Positions 1-12,700 of a DNA stretch of 64,000 nt are shown piece by piece. The DNA lies in assembly GCA_964017065.1 (NCBI GenBank), contig OZ024784.1, forward strand, positions 2,895,152-2,959,151, read 5' to 3'. The position numbers and the translations under genes were made by a program. The notes beneath the pieces were generated by a model. The model searched no databases. It was not told where the DNA came from and worked only from the letters and a program-made list of their open reading frames with translations. Position 1 is the stretch's first letter; each line of letters starts with the position of its first letter. Source of the stretch: Haliclona indistincta. Its lineage: Eukaryota > Porifera > Demospongiae > Haplosclerida > Chalinidae.

Positions 1-2373
1 TGAGAATAATGAATGTTCTTACCCTCACAAGATGAGTTACAATTTACAGGAATCAAAAGTAGTATAGTATATAGAGTCTACATAATGTGTGCACACACAG
101 CCACACAGCCAAGTGCACAGATGTTGTGAGATAGGCAAGACACATTATACAATAAATTGTAAACATTTATGGACAGCTTGGTCGAATGGGGAAAACAAGT
201 TTTATAAACAATAAGACAGAGAGGGCAGAGACTTACCCCTGTAACATGGTCGCAATGCCAACTATCTTTCTAAACTACAACAAGAACAGCATCGGTATAG
301 ATTCACAGTATCTAGTGACACAATGTGTTATAGCACAACACAAAACATGACTAGTTTCCTCATTTAGAAACAATGTTACACTTTCACCTTACAAATTGTA
401 CACCTTCAATAACAAAGGCTGGGCGACAATTTATGCACAAGGAAGAAACACGTGCATATTCGTGACTTGAGCATAAACAATGAATAGTGCACCTTAACAA
501 ACATTGGCGCGCACAGATGCTGGCTCTTGGGAAATTTGAAGATACGACACAAAAGAAACTGATACAACAACGAAACATGATAATTTTGTCAACAAAATGT
601 GACATTTTGTTTGACCCAAAATAAACAGTTTCGCACATTAAATACACAAGATTGCATGTTGTACATAAAGCCACAGTAAATTCTTATGATACAAAATATT
701 CCATGTACACTACACAGAAGGGTAGTTAACATAATGCATCGTGTAATACACAAAGATTGATATTAACTCCATCTGTGACAGAAATAGCAAATCAAGCAGA
801 AACTAATCACGCCAGAAAACAGACACGTTTCTTCACATGACAATCACGTTATGTCGGACAACTGTTCATCAAGATACCTAACTTTAGTAGACCAAATGAA
901 ATTGAATATGCATTGTCGTCTGTTACACATTATACCATGAATTATGTTACGTAATAACTGCATACCAAGTAATAGAGAAATGAATACAAATGCCTAATCC
1001 TATACAAACTCATAGAGGTATAACTCTACAAATGGCAGCTATCACATATTAGTGTACACAGGCACACTTCCAACCACACGTCTCGCACAATTAAGTTGAT
1101 CCTTATTCGGCTATAAACACACTCCACACACACTGCCAGAAAAAACATTCATAAGGCAGCCTCAGAACACATGCACAGTACATGTAATGTGCCCACTTAT
1201 ACATGTAGTGGTTACAGTAACTAAGTATTGTAGGTCAAACAATGCCTGAAGGCAAAGAAATTAAGATTTGTGTGCCAACATTCCCGTGCAGTACCAAAAT
1301 AAGGAAATTTACATGCTCCAAATTTACATGTCATTTGTCATCATTTCATCTATTTTGTTGAGTACTAGGAAGAGAGAGAGAGGAAGAGAGGGAAGGGGAG
1401 AGAGGAAGAGAGAGAATGACGAGGAAGAAATGATAACAAATGACGTGATTGCATTGCTATAGCGGTAAACTCTAGACCAGTGTGGTCTATGACAGGCATT
1501 CTCAGGAGCACTAACAGTGGTCATTGCTCATTGAACACTCATTACATTATTATTCAATGCATGCAGACTAGTTCTAACATGTTTGCATGTACAGTAACAT
1601 CAACTCTACGCTCATGAAGGTATGAATGTGCATAAACACAAGTAACATGTACTTAACTTAACGAATCAGAGTACACATTTTCAGCATAGATGATGGAAAA
1701 AAAACCAACAGAATGAAAGGGGACAAATCACCAGTGTCGGTATAGCCAGCTGGTTTGGAGTGGGTCACATGCTAATCACAATAGAGATGGGGGAATTGGT
1801 GTTTTGCAGGCAGAATAGAGAGCCAGAATCAGTACAACAGACAATGGTATACTACTGAGTCTAAGACAGAGCTAGTTGCAAACAGCTTGTACTATAATTA
1901 CCTGCAACACACGGTCACACGCACTGAAAACAACCCTAGTGACAGACAATAGTTACACACGTCTGACAGTGACTATACTGTGTGTGTCTATTAAACGAGC
2001 GGACAGCAACCAGTCCACACAAATATCACAAAAAGGTCATTACCACAAGACTCACAAATATTATGGCGATGTCGACAGAAGAGATACGTCGGTCTCCAGC
2101 TGACGCCAAGCAGCACACAGATCAGCAGCGTCTCTATGGAGGGTTCTTGATCAGTGTTGAACTGAGAGAGTCGCTACTGTAGCAAAGCTCGTTGCATGCA
2201 GTTGGCAATGACCACCCCTAAACTACTTGGTATGAAACGTTGAATACTCTTGTCTGCATTATCAAATGACTACCGACAAAAATAAATAATAATGAATTAC
2301 ATTCTTGGGCAAGCTTAAGTCACGTGACCACATTATAACACGTGTGCCTTCTCGGCAGCTCGTCTCTTGCTCG
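1..2373. other. No supported gene; possible UTR or intergenic DNA
   Basis: I found no ORF or exon chain here that resembles a protein family. A short plus-strand frame around 2063-2182 (begins MAMSTEEIRR, ends at a stop near 2180) has coding-like composition but no recognisable domain and no clear splice partner, so I do not call it. The sequence is AT-rich and could be the 3' untranslated region of a minus-strand gene lying to the left, or simply intergenic DNA upstream of the WD40 gene that starts at 2374. Confidence 0.4.
1365..1425. repeat. Purine-rich (GA)n low-complexity tract
   Basis: About 60 bases of almost uninterrupted G and A (gagaga, gaagag, ggaagggg). The short ORFs read across it on both strands are low-complexity artefacts. 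Confidence 0.8.
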
Positions 2374-5300
2374 ATGGAAGAAAACCACGAAGTATACGTG
2401 GTCGTGGGTACGTATGATTCACTAATACGTGGTCTTTCCTTTGATTTAATACATGGCCTAGAAACGGTGAGCTAGATTTATAGGGTTCACTACCAATTGA
2501 ATTTTCTTACTCAGTAGACTATAGTATAAATTGTGGTTTGGTTTATTGTTTACATTATAGTGTTATGATTTTGTCTTCGACCTCTTTTACTATCAAATTC
2601 CTCAGGGACTGACCCCAAAGTTTTCTGAGAGCAGTCATACTGGATCGGTTCGTAGTGTTGCTAGCTGTGGTCGATACCTTGCATCTGGTGGAGTTGATGA
2701 GACCATAAAGTGAATTTGTCATTAAAGCATTGAGCAGTGTATAAACATACTAGATAGCTGACAATGATGACCTGGTGACCTATATGTTGTTACCAGACAG
2801 CAAGATGATCAAACAGAAGCCTTTAACACTGGCACTTCAATCTCATTTGATGATTTATTTAGTGCACTAAACATAACCCATGGATTATTCCGTATATGCA
2901 CTCACATTGTGCTAGAAGCGTACAGACACAGTTTCCTTTCATTTTTGCATAATAGTTTCGTTGACAAATTTCCCTAACGCATTCCTTATTGTTTCATTGT
3001 TATCATGATCATCACGTTACATGCACTACTCTTGTTGCTGTAGGTTATATAACATGAAGAGACTAACTGAATTAGGGACATTACTACAACACGAAGGTTT
3101 GTGTGTGTGGGACGAGTTTTTGGTTTGTTGGTTGAGTTTGATAACATTTGACAGTGGACGTTAGCTAGTTAATTTTCGGTTACTATAGTAGTTATTAGCT
3201 AGTTATTGTTATTACAGTGATTCTTGTGAAGTGTATAGAAAACTGAAAATAAAGAGCCCACAGATAATTATTTTAATAATATTGTTTGACTTTATATGGG
3301 AAAGTCTTTATTTTGATTTTTATGAGTTCTGCTAGCATAGTGCATTATTGCTTCTGTAATATTCTAGTAATTAGTTCTTGATGACTATAGATAAAAAATC
3401 TTGTGTAATCTCGATAAGAATCTGTTGAAAGTAGGAAATACTCGCTACAAAAAAGTACCGTATACAGAATACAAATGGTATTCTTGTATGTACGTGTAAA
3501 AGCATCATAGATATGGCAGTTTTTACTCACACATGGGTAATGAATGAGTAATGGTGATTTTATCCCGAGTTCTTATACTGTGACAAGTTTCAGTTTGATG
3601 TGCAGTATTGTCCATTATTATTGAGTGATTTCTAACTATAGGTACTATTACATGGCTGGAGTTCTACCAAGACAAGCTGATGCTTAGTGGTAGTGACGAT
3701 GGGACAGTGTGCGTGTGGAGGTGTGGGAGTTGGGAGTGCTCCCACACACTCTCTGGTCACAAGTACGTGTACAACACTTCCACTACATTTTGATATTAAT
3801 GGTAGAAGCTTTGAATGAGTGAATTTCTATAAAGGTATTATACCAAAGTTGAGCAATGAGCAACTTCCCCTTAGTTCAGAGTTGTTGTACATGTGTTTTC
3901 AGTTATTGAGATCGTTTGTATGCTTAAGTGCACTGGAAACCCTTCATTGCTATCACAGAGGTTCTGTTGCAAGTGGTGCTGTTCATCCATCAGGAAAACT
4001 GGCTCTGACAGTTGGTCGTGATAGAACCATACGGTTAGCATGCACTGTGCATATCATGAAACTTACTGCAATTGCAGCACATGGAACCTCACAACCGGTC
4101 AATCTGCTTTTGTGCAAAAGCTTCGTTGTGGTGAGTTACTGTATAGCTAGAAATTTTGGTGGTCTAAAATTTGGCGAATCGTCAAGCATTTGCCAAACTA
4201 AAATTCACTTTTCTGTTACAGTAATACGTGACCCAGGTGCTGGGTGCCAAAATTAAATTCGCTAAATCCGGGCCGGGTCATTCACCAAATTTTGACATTC
4301 CAAAATTTCCCGCTATACGGTAGAAGACTAGTGATTTATGTCAATGTCGTTATTTGATCTAGCTGCCGAGCTAGTGAAATGGACGCCAATTGGAGATCAG
4401 TACGTTGTTTGCTGTGACGATACAATCAATGTTTATGATGTCCAGGTAACCACTACACAAAATATTGGTTCTTTGTGATACAGGTGTGCTTGTTTGTTTG
4501 TATAGACAGGAGCAAGCTCATGTGAAATAGCTGTTGGAAAACACATCAATGCAATTTGTTTTATCAAGGTATGACACTCGTACTTCTGTTTCTATATGAT
4601 GCAAGTGTGAAAGAGTGTACAACACTTGGTGTAAAATTATACACTTTTGTCCTGTCTCGATACCACACATGTTCAGCATTGGAACATTGTGCTCAGTAAA
4701 TTGAAAACATTGACTTGACCAATTTTGCTGACAATAACATTGTTAGTGTATAAATAACTATCTCACAGGATACAGTATTGGCAGTGGCTAGTGAGTCCGC
4801 TAACATACAGCTGTACTCCATTACTACTGGTGAGTGTTTTGCTATATGGGAAGGTCACACAAACAGGTCAGTATTGACTCTTAACCAACATGTGTTCAAC
4901 ATCGTGTATAATACTATGATGTATGCTAGTAATAACAGTTTAGTGGGAAAACAGCATCATCATAATAATGGTTCCTTTGATGCTGAACAGGACATTAATT
5001 TTTTTGTGGGATTAAAATTTTGAGTTCCAGACGATATGTTAATGCATAAGCATAGCAAAGAACTTTCACTGTATTTTGCATATTACAGTCTTGTTTAGCT
5101 ATAGTGTGATAGTGTTGTTTTTGTTACTGACAGGGTGAAAGCATTGTGTGTTGTTCCTGGGACAGATTTTGTGTTTTCGGCATCTTCAGACGGTTCAGTG
5201 AAAGTATGGAAAACGAGTGACAAACACGTGAGACAGCACACAGGAAGTATGCTCTATTGATTACCATTACTATAGCAGCTGCCAGCAACATGTGTCAGTG

Positions 5301-5641
5301 AATTCCAGCTGACCTCTCGGCTCACATGTATGACACTAGTGTACCAGCATCTGCTGAAGACAACTGAACAACAGAGAACAGGTACACCTAGTTCTGTAAT
5401 ACTTTCAAAAATTTTTTTTTCAGGTGATGGTCTTACCATGACCAAAGTTACGAAAACAGATTCAGCGGCAAAACCAACTCGGCATCGCAAGAAAATTAAA
5501 AAGGATAAAAGAGAAGAAAGTGAACAAGAAAGCCCTCTGTCAATGACCACAGGAAAAAGCAGAGTTAGAGAGAAGCCTCATGGTACATCCAAGAGAAAGC
5601 TATTGCTTCAAAAAATTAAAAGAAAACAGAAACTAGCATAA
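2374..5641 (+). CDS. PAK1IP1: PAK1-interacting protein 1 homologue (WD40, ribosome biogenesis)
   Basis: Multi-exon WD40 gene. Exons read by frame and splice sites: about 2374-2467, 2606-2710, 3043-3097, 3642-3761, 3900-4033, 4078-4130, 4361-4446, 4506-4568, 4770-4866, 5133-5227, 5278-5381 and 5424-5641. The segment HPSGKLALTVGRDRTIR followed across an intron by TWNLTTG closely matches vertebrate PAK1IP1 (yeast Mak11 family), a nuclear/nucleolar WD40 protein of 60S subunit assembly. Later exons give VFSASSDGSVKVWK, a typical WD repeat end. The last exon is lysine/arginine rich (RHRKKIKKDK, KRKLLLQKIKRKQK), as is the family tail. The start ATG at 2374 gives MEENHEVYVVVGTYD, the right distance from the first repeat. 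AATAAA lies at 5658. The gene converges on pirin, with stops 86 bp apart. An intron carries a MITE at 4139-4320. Confidence 0.85.
4139..4320. mobile_element. 182-bp MITE with TA target duplication
   Basis: The ends are imperfect inverted repeats. The left end reads CTGTATAGCTAGAAATTTTG and the right end, reverse-complemented, CCGTATAGCGGGAAATTTTG; similarity continues inward for about 40 bases around aaaatttgg(c/t)gaat. Both sides are flanked by TA (4137-4138 and 4321-4322), the Tc1/mariner-type target duplication. There is no ORF for a transposase, so it is non-autonomous. It begins only eight bases after the 5' splice site of a PAK1IP1 intron and is spliced out with it. Confidence 0.75.
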
Positions 5642-5727
5642 ACTTGTTATGTTTGTGAATAAAAATTATTGCAGCATTAATGGTGATTAAATACTGGTCT
5701 AAACTGGTAGCATAGTTCGAACTGCGT

Positions 5728-8190
5728 TTATCTTCCGGATGATCTGCTTATCTCAGATTCCCAGTTCAGCCTCCTTTCAAATCCGTTCTGTCCCTGCCTA
5801 TAGTCAGTGATGGCTTCCATGATCTCTTGCTGAGTGTTCATCACAAAAGGCCCTACAGCAAACCAACAGTTCTGTAAATAAAAATTCCCAGCAGTGTGCA
5901 GGCATACCATGTTGTACTACTGGCTCATTGAGAGGTTGTCCTGCAACTAGTACAAAGTGAAGCTGGCTGTCTCCCTACAATAACAATTCATCTGATGGTT
6001 GATCACCAAACACCACCTACTTCGTTTTTTACTTCAACGTGGTCGCCTTCTCCCAGCACTAGAGTGTGGTGCGGTTCACTCTCTGTCCATTTGTCAGGTC
6101 CACCAAACTGACCAACTCCCTCCAGTGTGTAGATGAACCCATTCCAGCCTGTCATGAGAACAATGCATTGGTAGAGGTGACAAGAGGTATAGTCATGGTC
6201 ACCTTTAGTGACAGGTTGAGAGAGCTGAGCTCCTGGGTCTAGCTTGAAGTCGAGGTAGTTGGTAGGTGTACGAGTACGCACAGGAGACTAAATAGAATTA
6301 GGAGCATGATACGATGTTAAATCTGTTGAAACTGACTGACATTAGTTCCCAAGCTTGAGCCAGCTATCACTGTAACATGCACACCATTCTGACTGACATG
6401 AGGTACGTCTTTCTTGAGCAGTTCTTGATACTGTGGCTCTATCATCTGCAATGAGCTAACTCACTCAATACATGTCTTATCGTAATAGTTACTTTATCTT
6501 TTGAAGCCAGGTTGATCCAGAGCTGTAGTCCAACATTATCTCCATCTCCTTCAGGCATCTCAGCATGTACAATACCTCGTCCTGCTGTCATCCACTGGAT
6601 AGAAAATCATAGACAGAATACGGACAGAATACAGAGTGATCACAGTACCAGTCCTAGTCTAATTTACAAATTCTTGTGATACTAACGACCATGTCAGTAT
6701 CACATAATTTTACTGAAATCTTAGGTACTGTGCAGTCCATAATTTTCTAGAAATTGTGAGCTCTGGCATCATTCAAAATGTTACATTTTACGCAATTGAA
6801 AGCAATTTTTTGTGAATCTTTGCTGTGGTTCACGAAATTTGATTTCCATGAATTATGAAGGTGGTGCATATGCAGACTAGTGAGTGATGGTGCGAGTGAG
6901 CTGCTGAGACACTACCTAGTTACCATATTAGGTATGGCTAAGCAACTTAATTTTAGTATTAATGCACCAAAGAGCTCCAGCAATAGACCTCTAGTACAAA
7001 TACGCCAAAAGAGCTCCAGCAATAGACCTCCAGTACAAATAAAAATTATGCCAAAAGAGCTCTAGCAATAGACCCCTAGTACAAATACGCCAAAAGAGCT
7101 CCAGCAATAGACCTCCAGTACAAATAATGCCAAAAGAGCTCCAGCAATAGACCTCCAGTACAAATATGCCAAAAGAGCTCCAGCAATAGACCTCCAGTAC
7201 AAATATGCCAAAAGAGCTCCAGCAATAGACCTCCAGTACAAATATGCCAAAAGAGCTCCAGCAATAGACCTCTAGTACAAATATGCCAAAAGAACTCCAG
7301 CAATAGACCTCCAGTACAAATATGCCAAAAGAACTCCAGCAATAGACCTCCAGTACAAATATGCCAAAAGAACTCCAGCAATAGACCTCCAGTACAAATA
7401 TGCCAAAAGAACTCCAGCAATAGACCTCCAGTACAAATATGCCAAAAGAACTCCAGCAATAGACCTCCAGTACAAATATGCCAAAAGAACTCCAGCAATA
7501 GACCTCCAGTACAAATATGCCAAAAGAGCTCCAGCAATAGACCTCTAGTACAAATACGGCAAAGAACAAAGTTTCACTTTTTGACACTTTGTTCTCCGAC
7601 GCAATAGAAACCTGACGTTGCATGATTATTATTTCCTGTATTATGTAACTTGTAAAAGCTATGTCGCACAACTATGAATACTGAACTTGACTAACCTGGA
7701 GATCACCAGAATTGATGGTTCCCTTGTGACCACAAAAATCCTCATGCTGAAAGGATCCACGAAGCATGTAAGTGACCTAATGATTATCAGGTCACTAAGT
7801 GTAATGGCGCATGATTGATGCAAACTCACAGTCTCGAATCCACGATGAGGGTGGTCTGGGAATCCAGCTGGTTTGCGAACCTTGAACTCGTCGAGCATTA
7901 AAAATGGATCAAGTTGCCTCAGCTGAACACAACACAAAACTAAGAAATCATACAATCTCATCATCAGTATCTAAAAAATCTACCTCAGGGCGTCCCACAC
8001 TTCTTCTCACTCTAGCTCCAACTCCCTCCGCTTGCTCTACGGAAAGTATTTTTTTCACAATGCGTCTTGACATGGCGATGTCACACTTCAGGTCAACACA
8101 GGTGTCGTCAACACTTTCTGATGAGCTTATCTGCGCTGCTGCAACTACTACGCACAACAATAATTCGACCAGCAACCAAGTTACTTGCAT
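5728..8190 (-). CDS. PIR: Pirin (cupin-fold iron protein), possibly with signal peptide
   Basis: Eight or nine minus-strand exons join into a pirin. In order: [34 protein letters not shown] with [12 protein letters not shown], a segment with [30 protein letters not shown], a [12 protein letters not shown] exon, [33 protein letters not shown] and [15 protein letters not shown], ending at the stop 5728-5730. The metal ligands of human pirin (His and His of DHPH, His and Glu of HAE) are all present. Pirins are nuclear Fe-dependent NF-kB co-regulators or quercetinases. The first ATG (8190) starts [20 protein letters not shown], which looks like a cleavable signal peptide; the conventional start, [11 protein letters not shown], is at 8073. 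A large intron holds a 39-bp minisatellite. It is divergent from LRBA with 221 bp between starts. Confidence 0.9.
6970..7557. repeat. 39-bp minisatellite, about 15 copies, in a pirin intron
   Basis: About fifteen head-to-tail copies of a 39-base unit (core ccagcaatagacctccagta, then caaatatgccaaaagarct). Variants (agctcc/aactcc, cctcca/cctcta, a short insertion near 7039-7050) are clustered, with a homogeneous central block of aactcc units at about 7285-7520. Because 39 is divisible by three and the unit has no minus-strand stop, all three minus frames stay open and give spurious repetitive ORFs (for example a 13-residue repeat [13 protein letters not shown]). These are not genes: the array sits between pirin exons. 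Confidence 0.95.
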
Positions 8191-8411
8191 CCAGTAAATT
8201 ACAACCACTTTGAGCTTCGCGGTCTGCTAATAAACCGTTGCATGGACTGGAGACTGAGCTATGGCGTCACAGCTACTGCGAGTCAGGGGTGGAGCATGCC
8301 TTGGAGCCTGATATGTGACGTCAGTGTGCATGAACACGAAATTCAAACTTCGCGCGAAAACTGAAGGCTAAATTACAGGGACAATCTCCTTGCCTCAGAA
8401 GCTGCAGTAAC

Positions 8412-9594
8412 ATGAGTAGCTTGTCTGAACGCCTCTCTAGCGGACGGCTCCGTGAACTAGCCGCTCTACTTCTTAAGGCTGAGCAACCCAGCCCGTCCAG
8501 AAAACTGGTCGAACCTCTCTTGGAGCTGGTAAGAAAGCGAGTCATTTGCAAAAGTGGAGAAATTAAGTGCCTTCCTATAATTATTCTTAAGCTAGCTGGG
8601 TTCCTGTTTGATCATTGAGGACCACTCTTTATTGTTTAATCAAAGCCTGTGTAATGATTATTGTCCAGTGTGTCTATTGAACACTGTCTATGGTTTATCA
8701 TTATAGTTAGTTGGAGCAAGATTCGATCTGATGCACAATGTGGTGATCAAGGAGCCACGAGTGATACTGCTAATTCTGGAGCTGTTGCCTCATCTGTCAG
8801 ATCAACTTCAAGTGAGTACCTTTGGAGATAGCGAGGAAGAATTTCTAGTTGTAAAAAAATATTATGTGCTGATCGATTTTGAAACTGTTTATAATGGTTC
8901 CTTACCTACTGTTGGTAAACTGCAATGTACCATAGTGTCTTGTGGTGTTCACAACTAGTATCACTTCAATGCATTTAAATGCTATTTACATTGCACCTGA
9001 GCACGCTTCTATTTCTTTTCTGCAGTTGGAGCTATGGAGCACATTAGGAGCTATCCTGCACCAGAGCCTGGGCAATACACACACCTGTAGACCACTGGGT
9101 CTGATAGAACACTGCCTGGAGCATCTCACCAAGACAAGAAACAGTAGTGTAGCAAGTTAGTTCTAGCTATAGCTGCTGACATGCACTCTCCACGCCCACA
9201 CATCATAGAGAGGGTGAGAATTTTTTATGCTGCATAGTTTTGCTCATACAATTGTCAGCTGGTTTGAAAACTTGATCCAATAAATCTGGTGTAGAGTTTT
9301 GATACCAAAATCCTGTTATGTTACTTTTGAAGAAAGTGCGAGAGCAGACTGTGACTTAGCACAATCACAGTTCATTGTGCGTATGTCAATTAAAGTGCTG
9401 TATTTCTCTTAGAGCACATTGTAGATGTTGCTGAAATACTAGCCAGCTACAGTATGTCAGTGAAGGAGCTCAAGGCTATATTGTCCTATCTGTACACAAG
9501 TCAACATGCTGAGGAATGGGTACGCTAGTTGCTATGGCACAGTTTGTTTAGGCACCTGTCATTACACAAATAATAACATGTGTACAGTTATCTG

Positions 9595-9678
<84 letters not shown>

Positions 9679-9691
9679 GTCTCTGTCTCTG

Positions 9692-9724
<33 letters not shown>

Positions 9725-12700
9725 GTCTCAGGCACCATACTCCGTGCAGTTGATATCTACTCTCAACAAGATGTCAGTTGCTTTACAACCTGATGTGTTC
9801 TTCAGCTTCTCAGGAACCCAAGGAGCTGTGAGTCCAGACTCACCATAGAGAGTGAGCTAGGATGTGTGTGTTTCTTTCTCACCAGGTGCTGACTCTTCCA
9901 CCATTGTCAAAATGGCCAACTCAGTCAGGGTTTAGCTTTTCCACCTGGTTAAGAACAGAGAAAACATATGACTCACAGCGAGAGTATTACAAACCAGTGG
10001 TCTACTGGTGAGTGACACATTAGAAATAATTATATCAAAATTTGTTTCTCAGGTTTCGTACTGGGCGTGGTCTAGGTTACTCTGCTCACTTTGTCGGTTC
10101 AAACATTGTTATCGAGACAGTTAGTAAGAATGCTCGCAAGCCACAGACTCATGCTGTGGAATGGGTATTTGACTCATATAATGTAAGCTCAAACAGACCC
10201 ATCTCACCATTGCCCTATCTTCTCTCTCTCTCAGTGGTACATGCTGACTGTGGTCTACCAGTATCACATGCTGAGACCAAGCACACTACACTGCTATATC
10301 AATGGTTCCCTAGTCTTGTCAGCTGATGTAACACTGCCTGTCAGTGAAGAGGTCAACATGTCTCACACCATGTGTGTGAGTATACGATTCACTGTTGCTT
10401 TCATTCCATTTAGGTGTTCGATAAGTGTTTTCTTGGTGGATCACCTAATGCTATTCCTCAGTCAGTGTTTCAAGGACAAATGTCAGCCATTTATTTGTGG
10501 AAGGAGCCATTGCAAGCAACTACTATTGCCGCCCTGCATAAACTAGGACCGGGATACAAGGTAACAGCAAAACTTGCTTCACCAAAATGATGGTTAATTT
10601 ATATTATTTTGTAGAGTCAGTTCAAGTTTGCAGCTGAAGTTGATGTACCCTTGACTGCGATGGAAGAAAAAGTAATCATAACTATAACCAGGAGCTTACC
10701 ATTCCAAGAAGCGCACAACCATGGAACAATGGAAAACAATGCTCACAAAATTTATACAGCCCTAGTGCAGCATACGTTCATACTTCACCGTGCGCCTCAT
10801 ACAAAAAACTGCCTAATAAGAAAGTTTTTACTCGCCAAGCAACGGAAATATTTTGTGTTATTATCATTGCGCTATTGGAAGTTGTACGCTTCTTGGAATG
10901 ATAAGCTCATACTGTAGCAAAAGTATACCGAACTTGTTTTTTCCTGCAGAGTTTGTTTGACGGGAATCTATCGGGCTCACTGGTGTTCTCGTATAATGCT
11001 AAGGCGGTGGATGGACAGCTGGTACTGGAGGCATCGCCTGTGGAGGGCGTGTCGCTGTTTGCTCACTCACCACATGCTACCATGTTGGAGGTACTTACAC
11101 TGCTTTACTTTCAACATTCTCTAATGCATTCCTCTAGGGAGTAGATCCTGTTGTTACCACATCATTTCACAGCGCCCTGCACTCTCTTGGTGGAATACAG
11201 GTTAGTCACTAGAATGAAATTCTGAAATCATCGACAATGTTCTCTGCAGGCAATCTTTCCACTCTTCTCTCAGCTGGACATACCCCAGTCTGCCGGTGTG
11301 AAAGATGCTCCAGCAATCAATAAGGACCTCAGGTACATATTATTTCAGCGGATTATCGCGTGCTATTATATTTTACTCAGTGAGCAGCTTCTTTCACTGG
11401 TGTTTGAAATGGCGCATAGATCTACAACTTACATGTTGCAGCTGGTTCAAATGAAGGCATTCGAACTGATCAGTCTTCTGCTTGAAAGGGTGATAGCAAG
11501 GCGATAATATATTATTAAAACGTAATAATTTCTGTGTAGGTATCACCTTGCCATCTTTCAGAAAAGCTCCTTCTGTGCATGTTCAACTTTATCAGGTAAA
11601 TCTTACATAGCTCATTAGTTGCCTAATACTTACTTACACTGTAGATATTTATCAGTAGCTCCAAATGGTGAGCAGTTGCTACAGCAACTGATCGAGCAGT
11701 TCCTGTTCAATGCTCATCTTTGGAAGCGAGCCACGAATGAGGCAAGGCAATTCGCTCAGTACACAACTATCATAGTTTGTTTGCAGGTGCAGTTGCTGTT
11801 GTACAGTCAGATAGCAGCTGAATTCAGTATTCACAAGCTGGGCAACACATCACTGGACCTGAGGGAGGTGGTCGGTATGGAGCAGCTCATGTTCATACTC
11901 AAGGAGTACTATTGCCTCAGCTCCGCTCACGCTAATGATGTCAGACCATACATTCTGCTCATTGCTAAGCAGTTTGTTGCTAGGGTAAGTGCTGGAGATA
12001 CTGCATGTGAGAATTGCGCATGTGAGAATATTTATTGTGCATGAGAGAATTGTGCATGTGAGAATTTTGCGTGTGAAAATTGTGCATGTGAGAATTTTGC
12101 ATGTGAGAATAATTATTGTGCATGTGAGAATATTTATTGTGCATGAGAGAATTGCGCATAATATGTTCGTTGTTTGAAATTTTATGCTTTTTAGAATTAT
12201 AAGTTTCTGGTAAGTGCTATTGAGCAAGCCTTTCTTTAAATTGAGAAGTTGTTTTGTAAGGAAGTTATTTTTGTATGTAGGGTAAAGGAATCCAAGCTGG
12301 AGAGTTAGACGCTTTTTTGAGCTACCTGCTCTCTGTTCCTGAGGTGAGGAGGACGAGTTGCAATGATTGATAACGTCATGGCTGACATCATCCCAGGAGG
12401 AGAATCTGGTTGACGTGTTACAACTGCTGCTAGCTCTAGTGTTTGAGGACTCAAATCATTCCATTGTGAGGCTGCTCCTGAACAATCACGGGATTAGGTA
12501 GGTGGGCATGAGTGATGAGTCATGCATATTTTTTCTCATGTGCAGAGTTGCTGCACGTCTTCTGACATGTTCAACGGAAGCACTTCGTATCAACTCTATC
12601 AAACTCATCGGAAAGATACTGCATCACTCGTCTACCAGGTCAGCTTAGCGTAACAACTTAGCCTCATATCCACCAACTATTGATATAACAGAGACCAGCA

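Noticed and set aside
1268..1524. Small ORFs across the GA tract
   Set aside because: Low-complexity Glu/Arg or Ser/Leu runs with no family signature.
6960..7560. CRISPR-like array
   Set aside because: Units are contiguous with no variable spacers, in an intron of an animal gene: a minisatellite.
6991..7671. 226-residue minus-strand ORF with a 13-residue repeat
   Set aside because: It is the minisatellite read through in one frame. Two other frames are equally open, and the array lies between pirin exons.
11850..12227. Repetitive ILTCTI/HVRI ORFs on both strands
   Set aside because: They come from the GCATGTGAGAAT-like repeat in an LRBA intron and the antisense of an LRBA exon.
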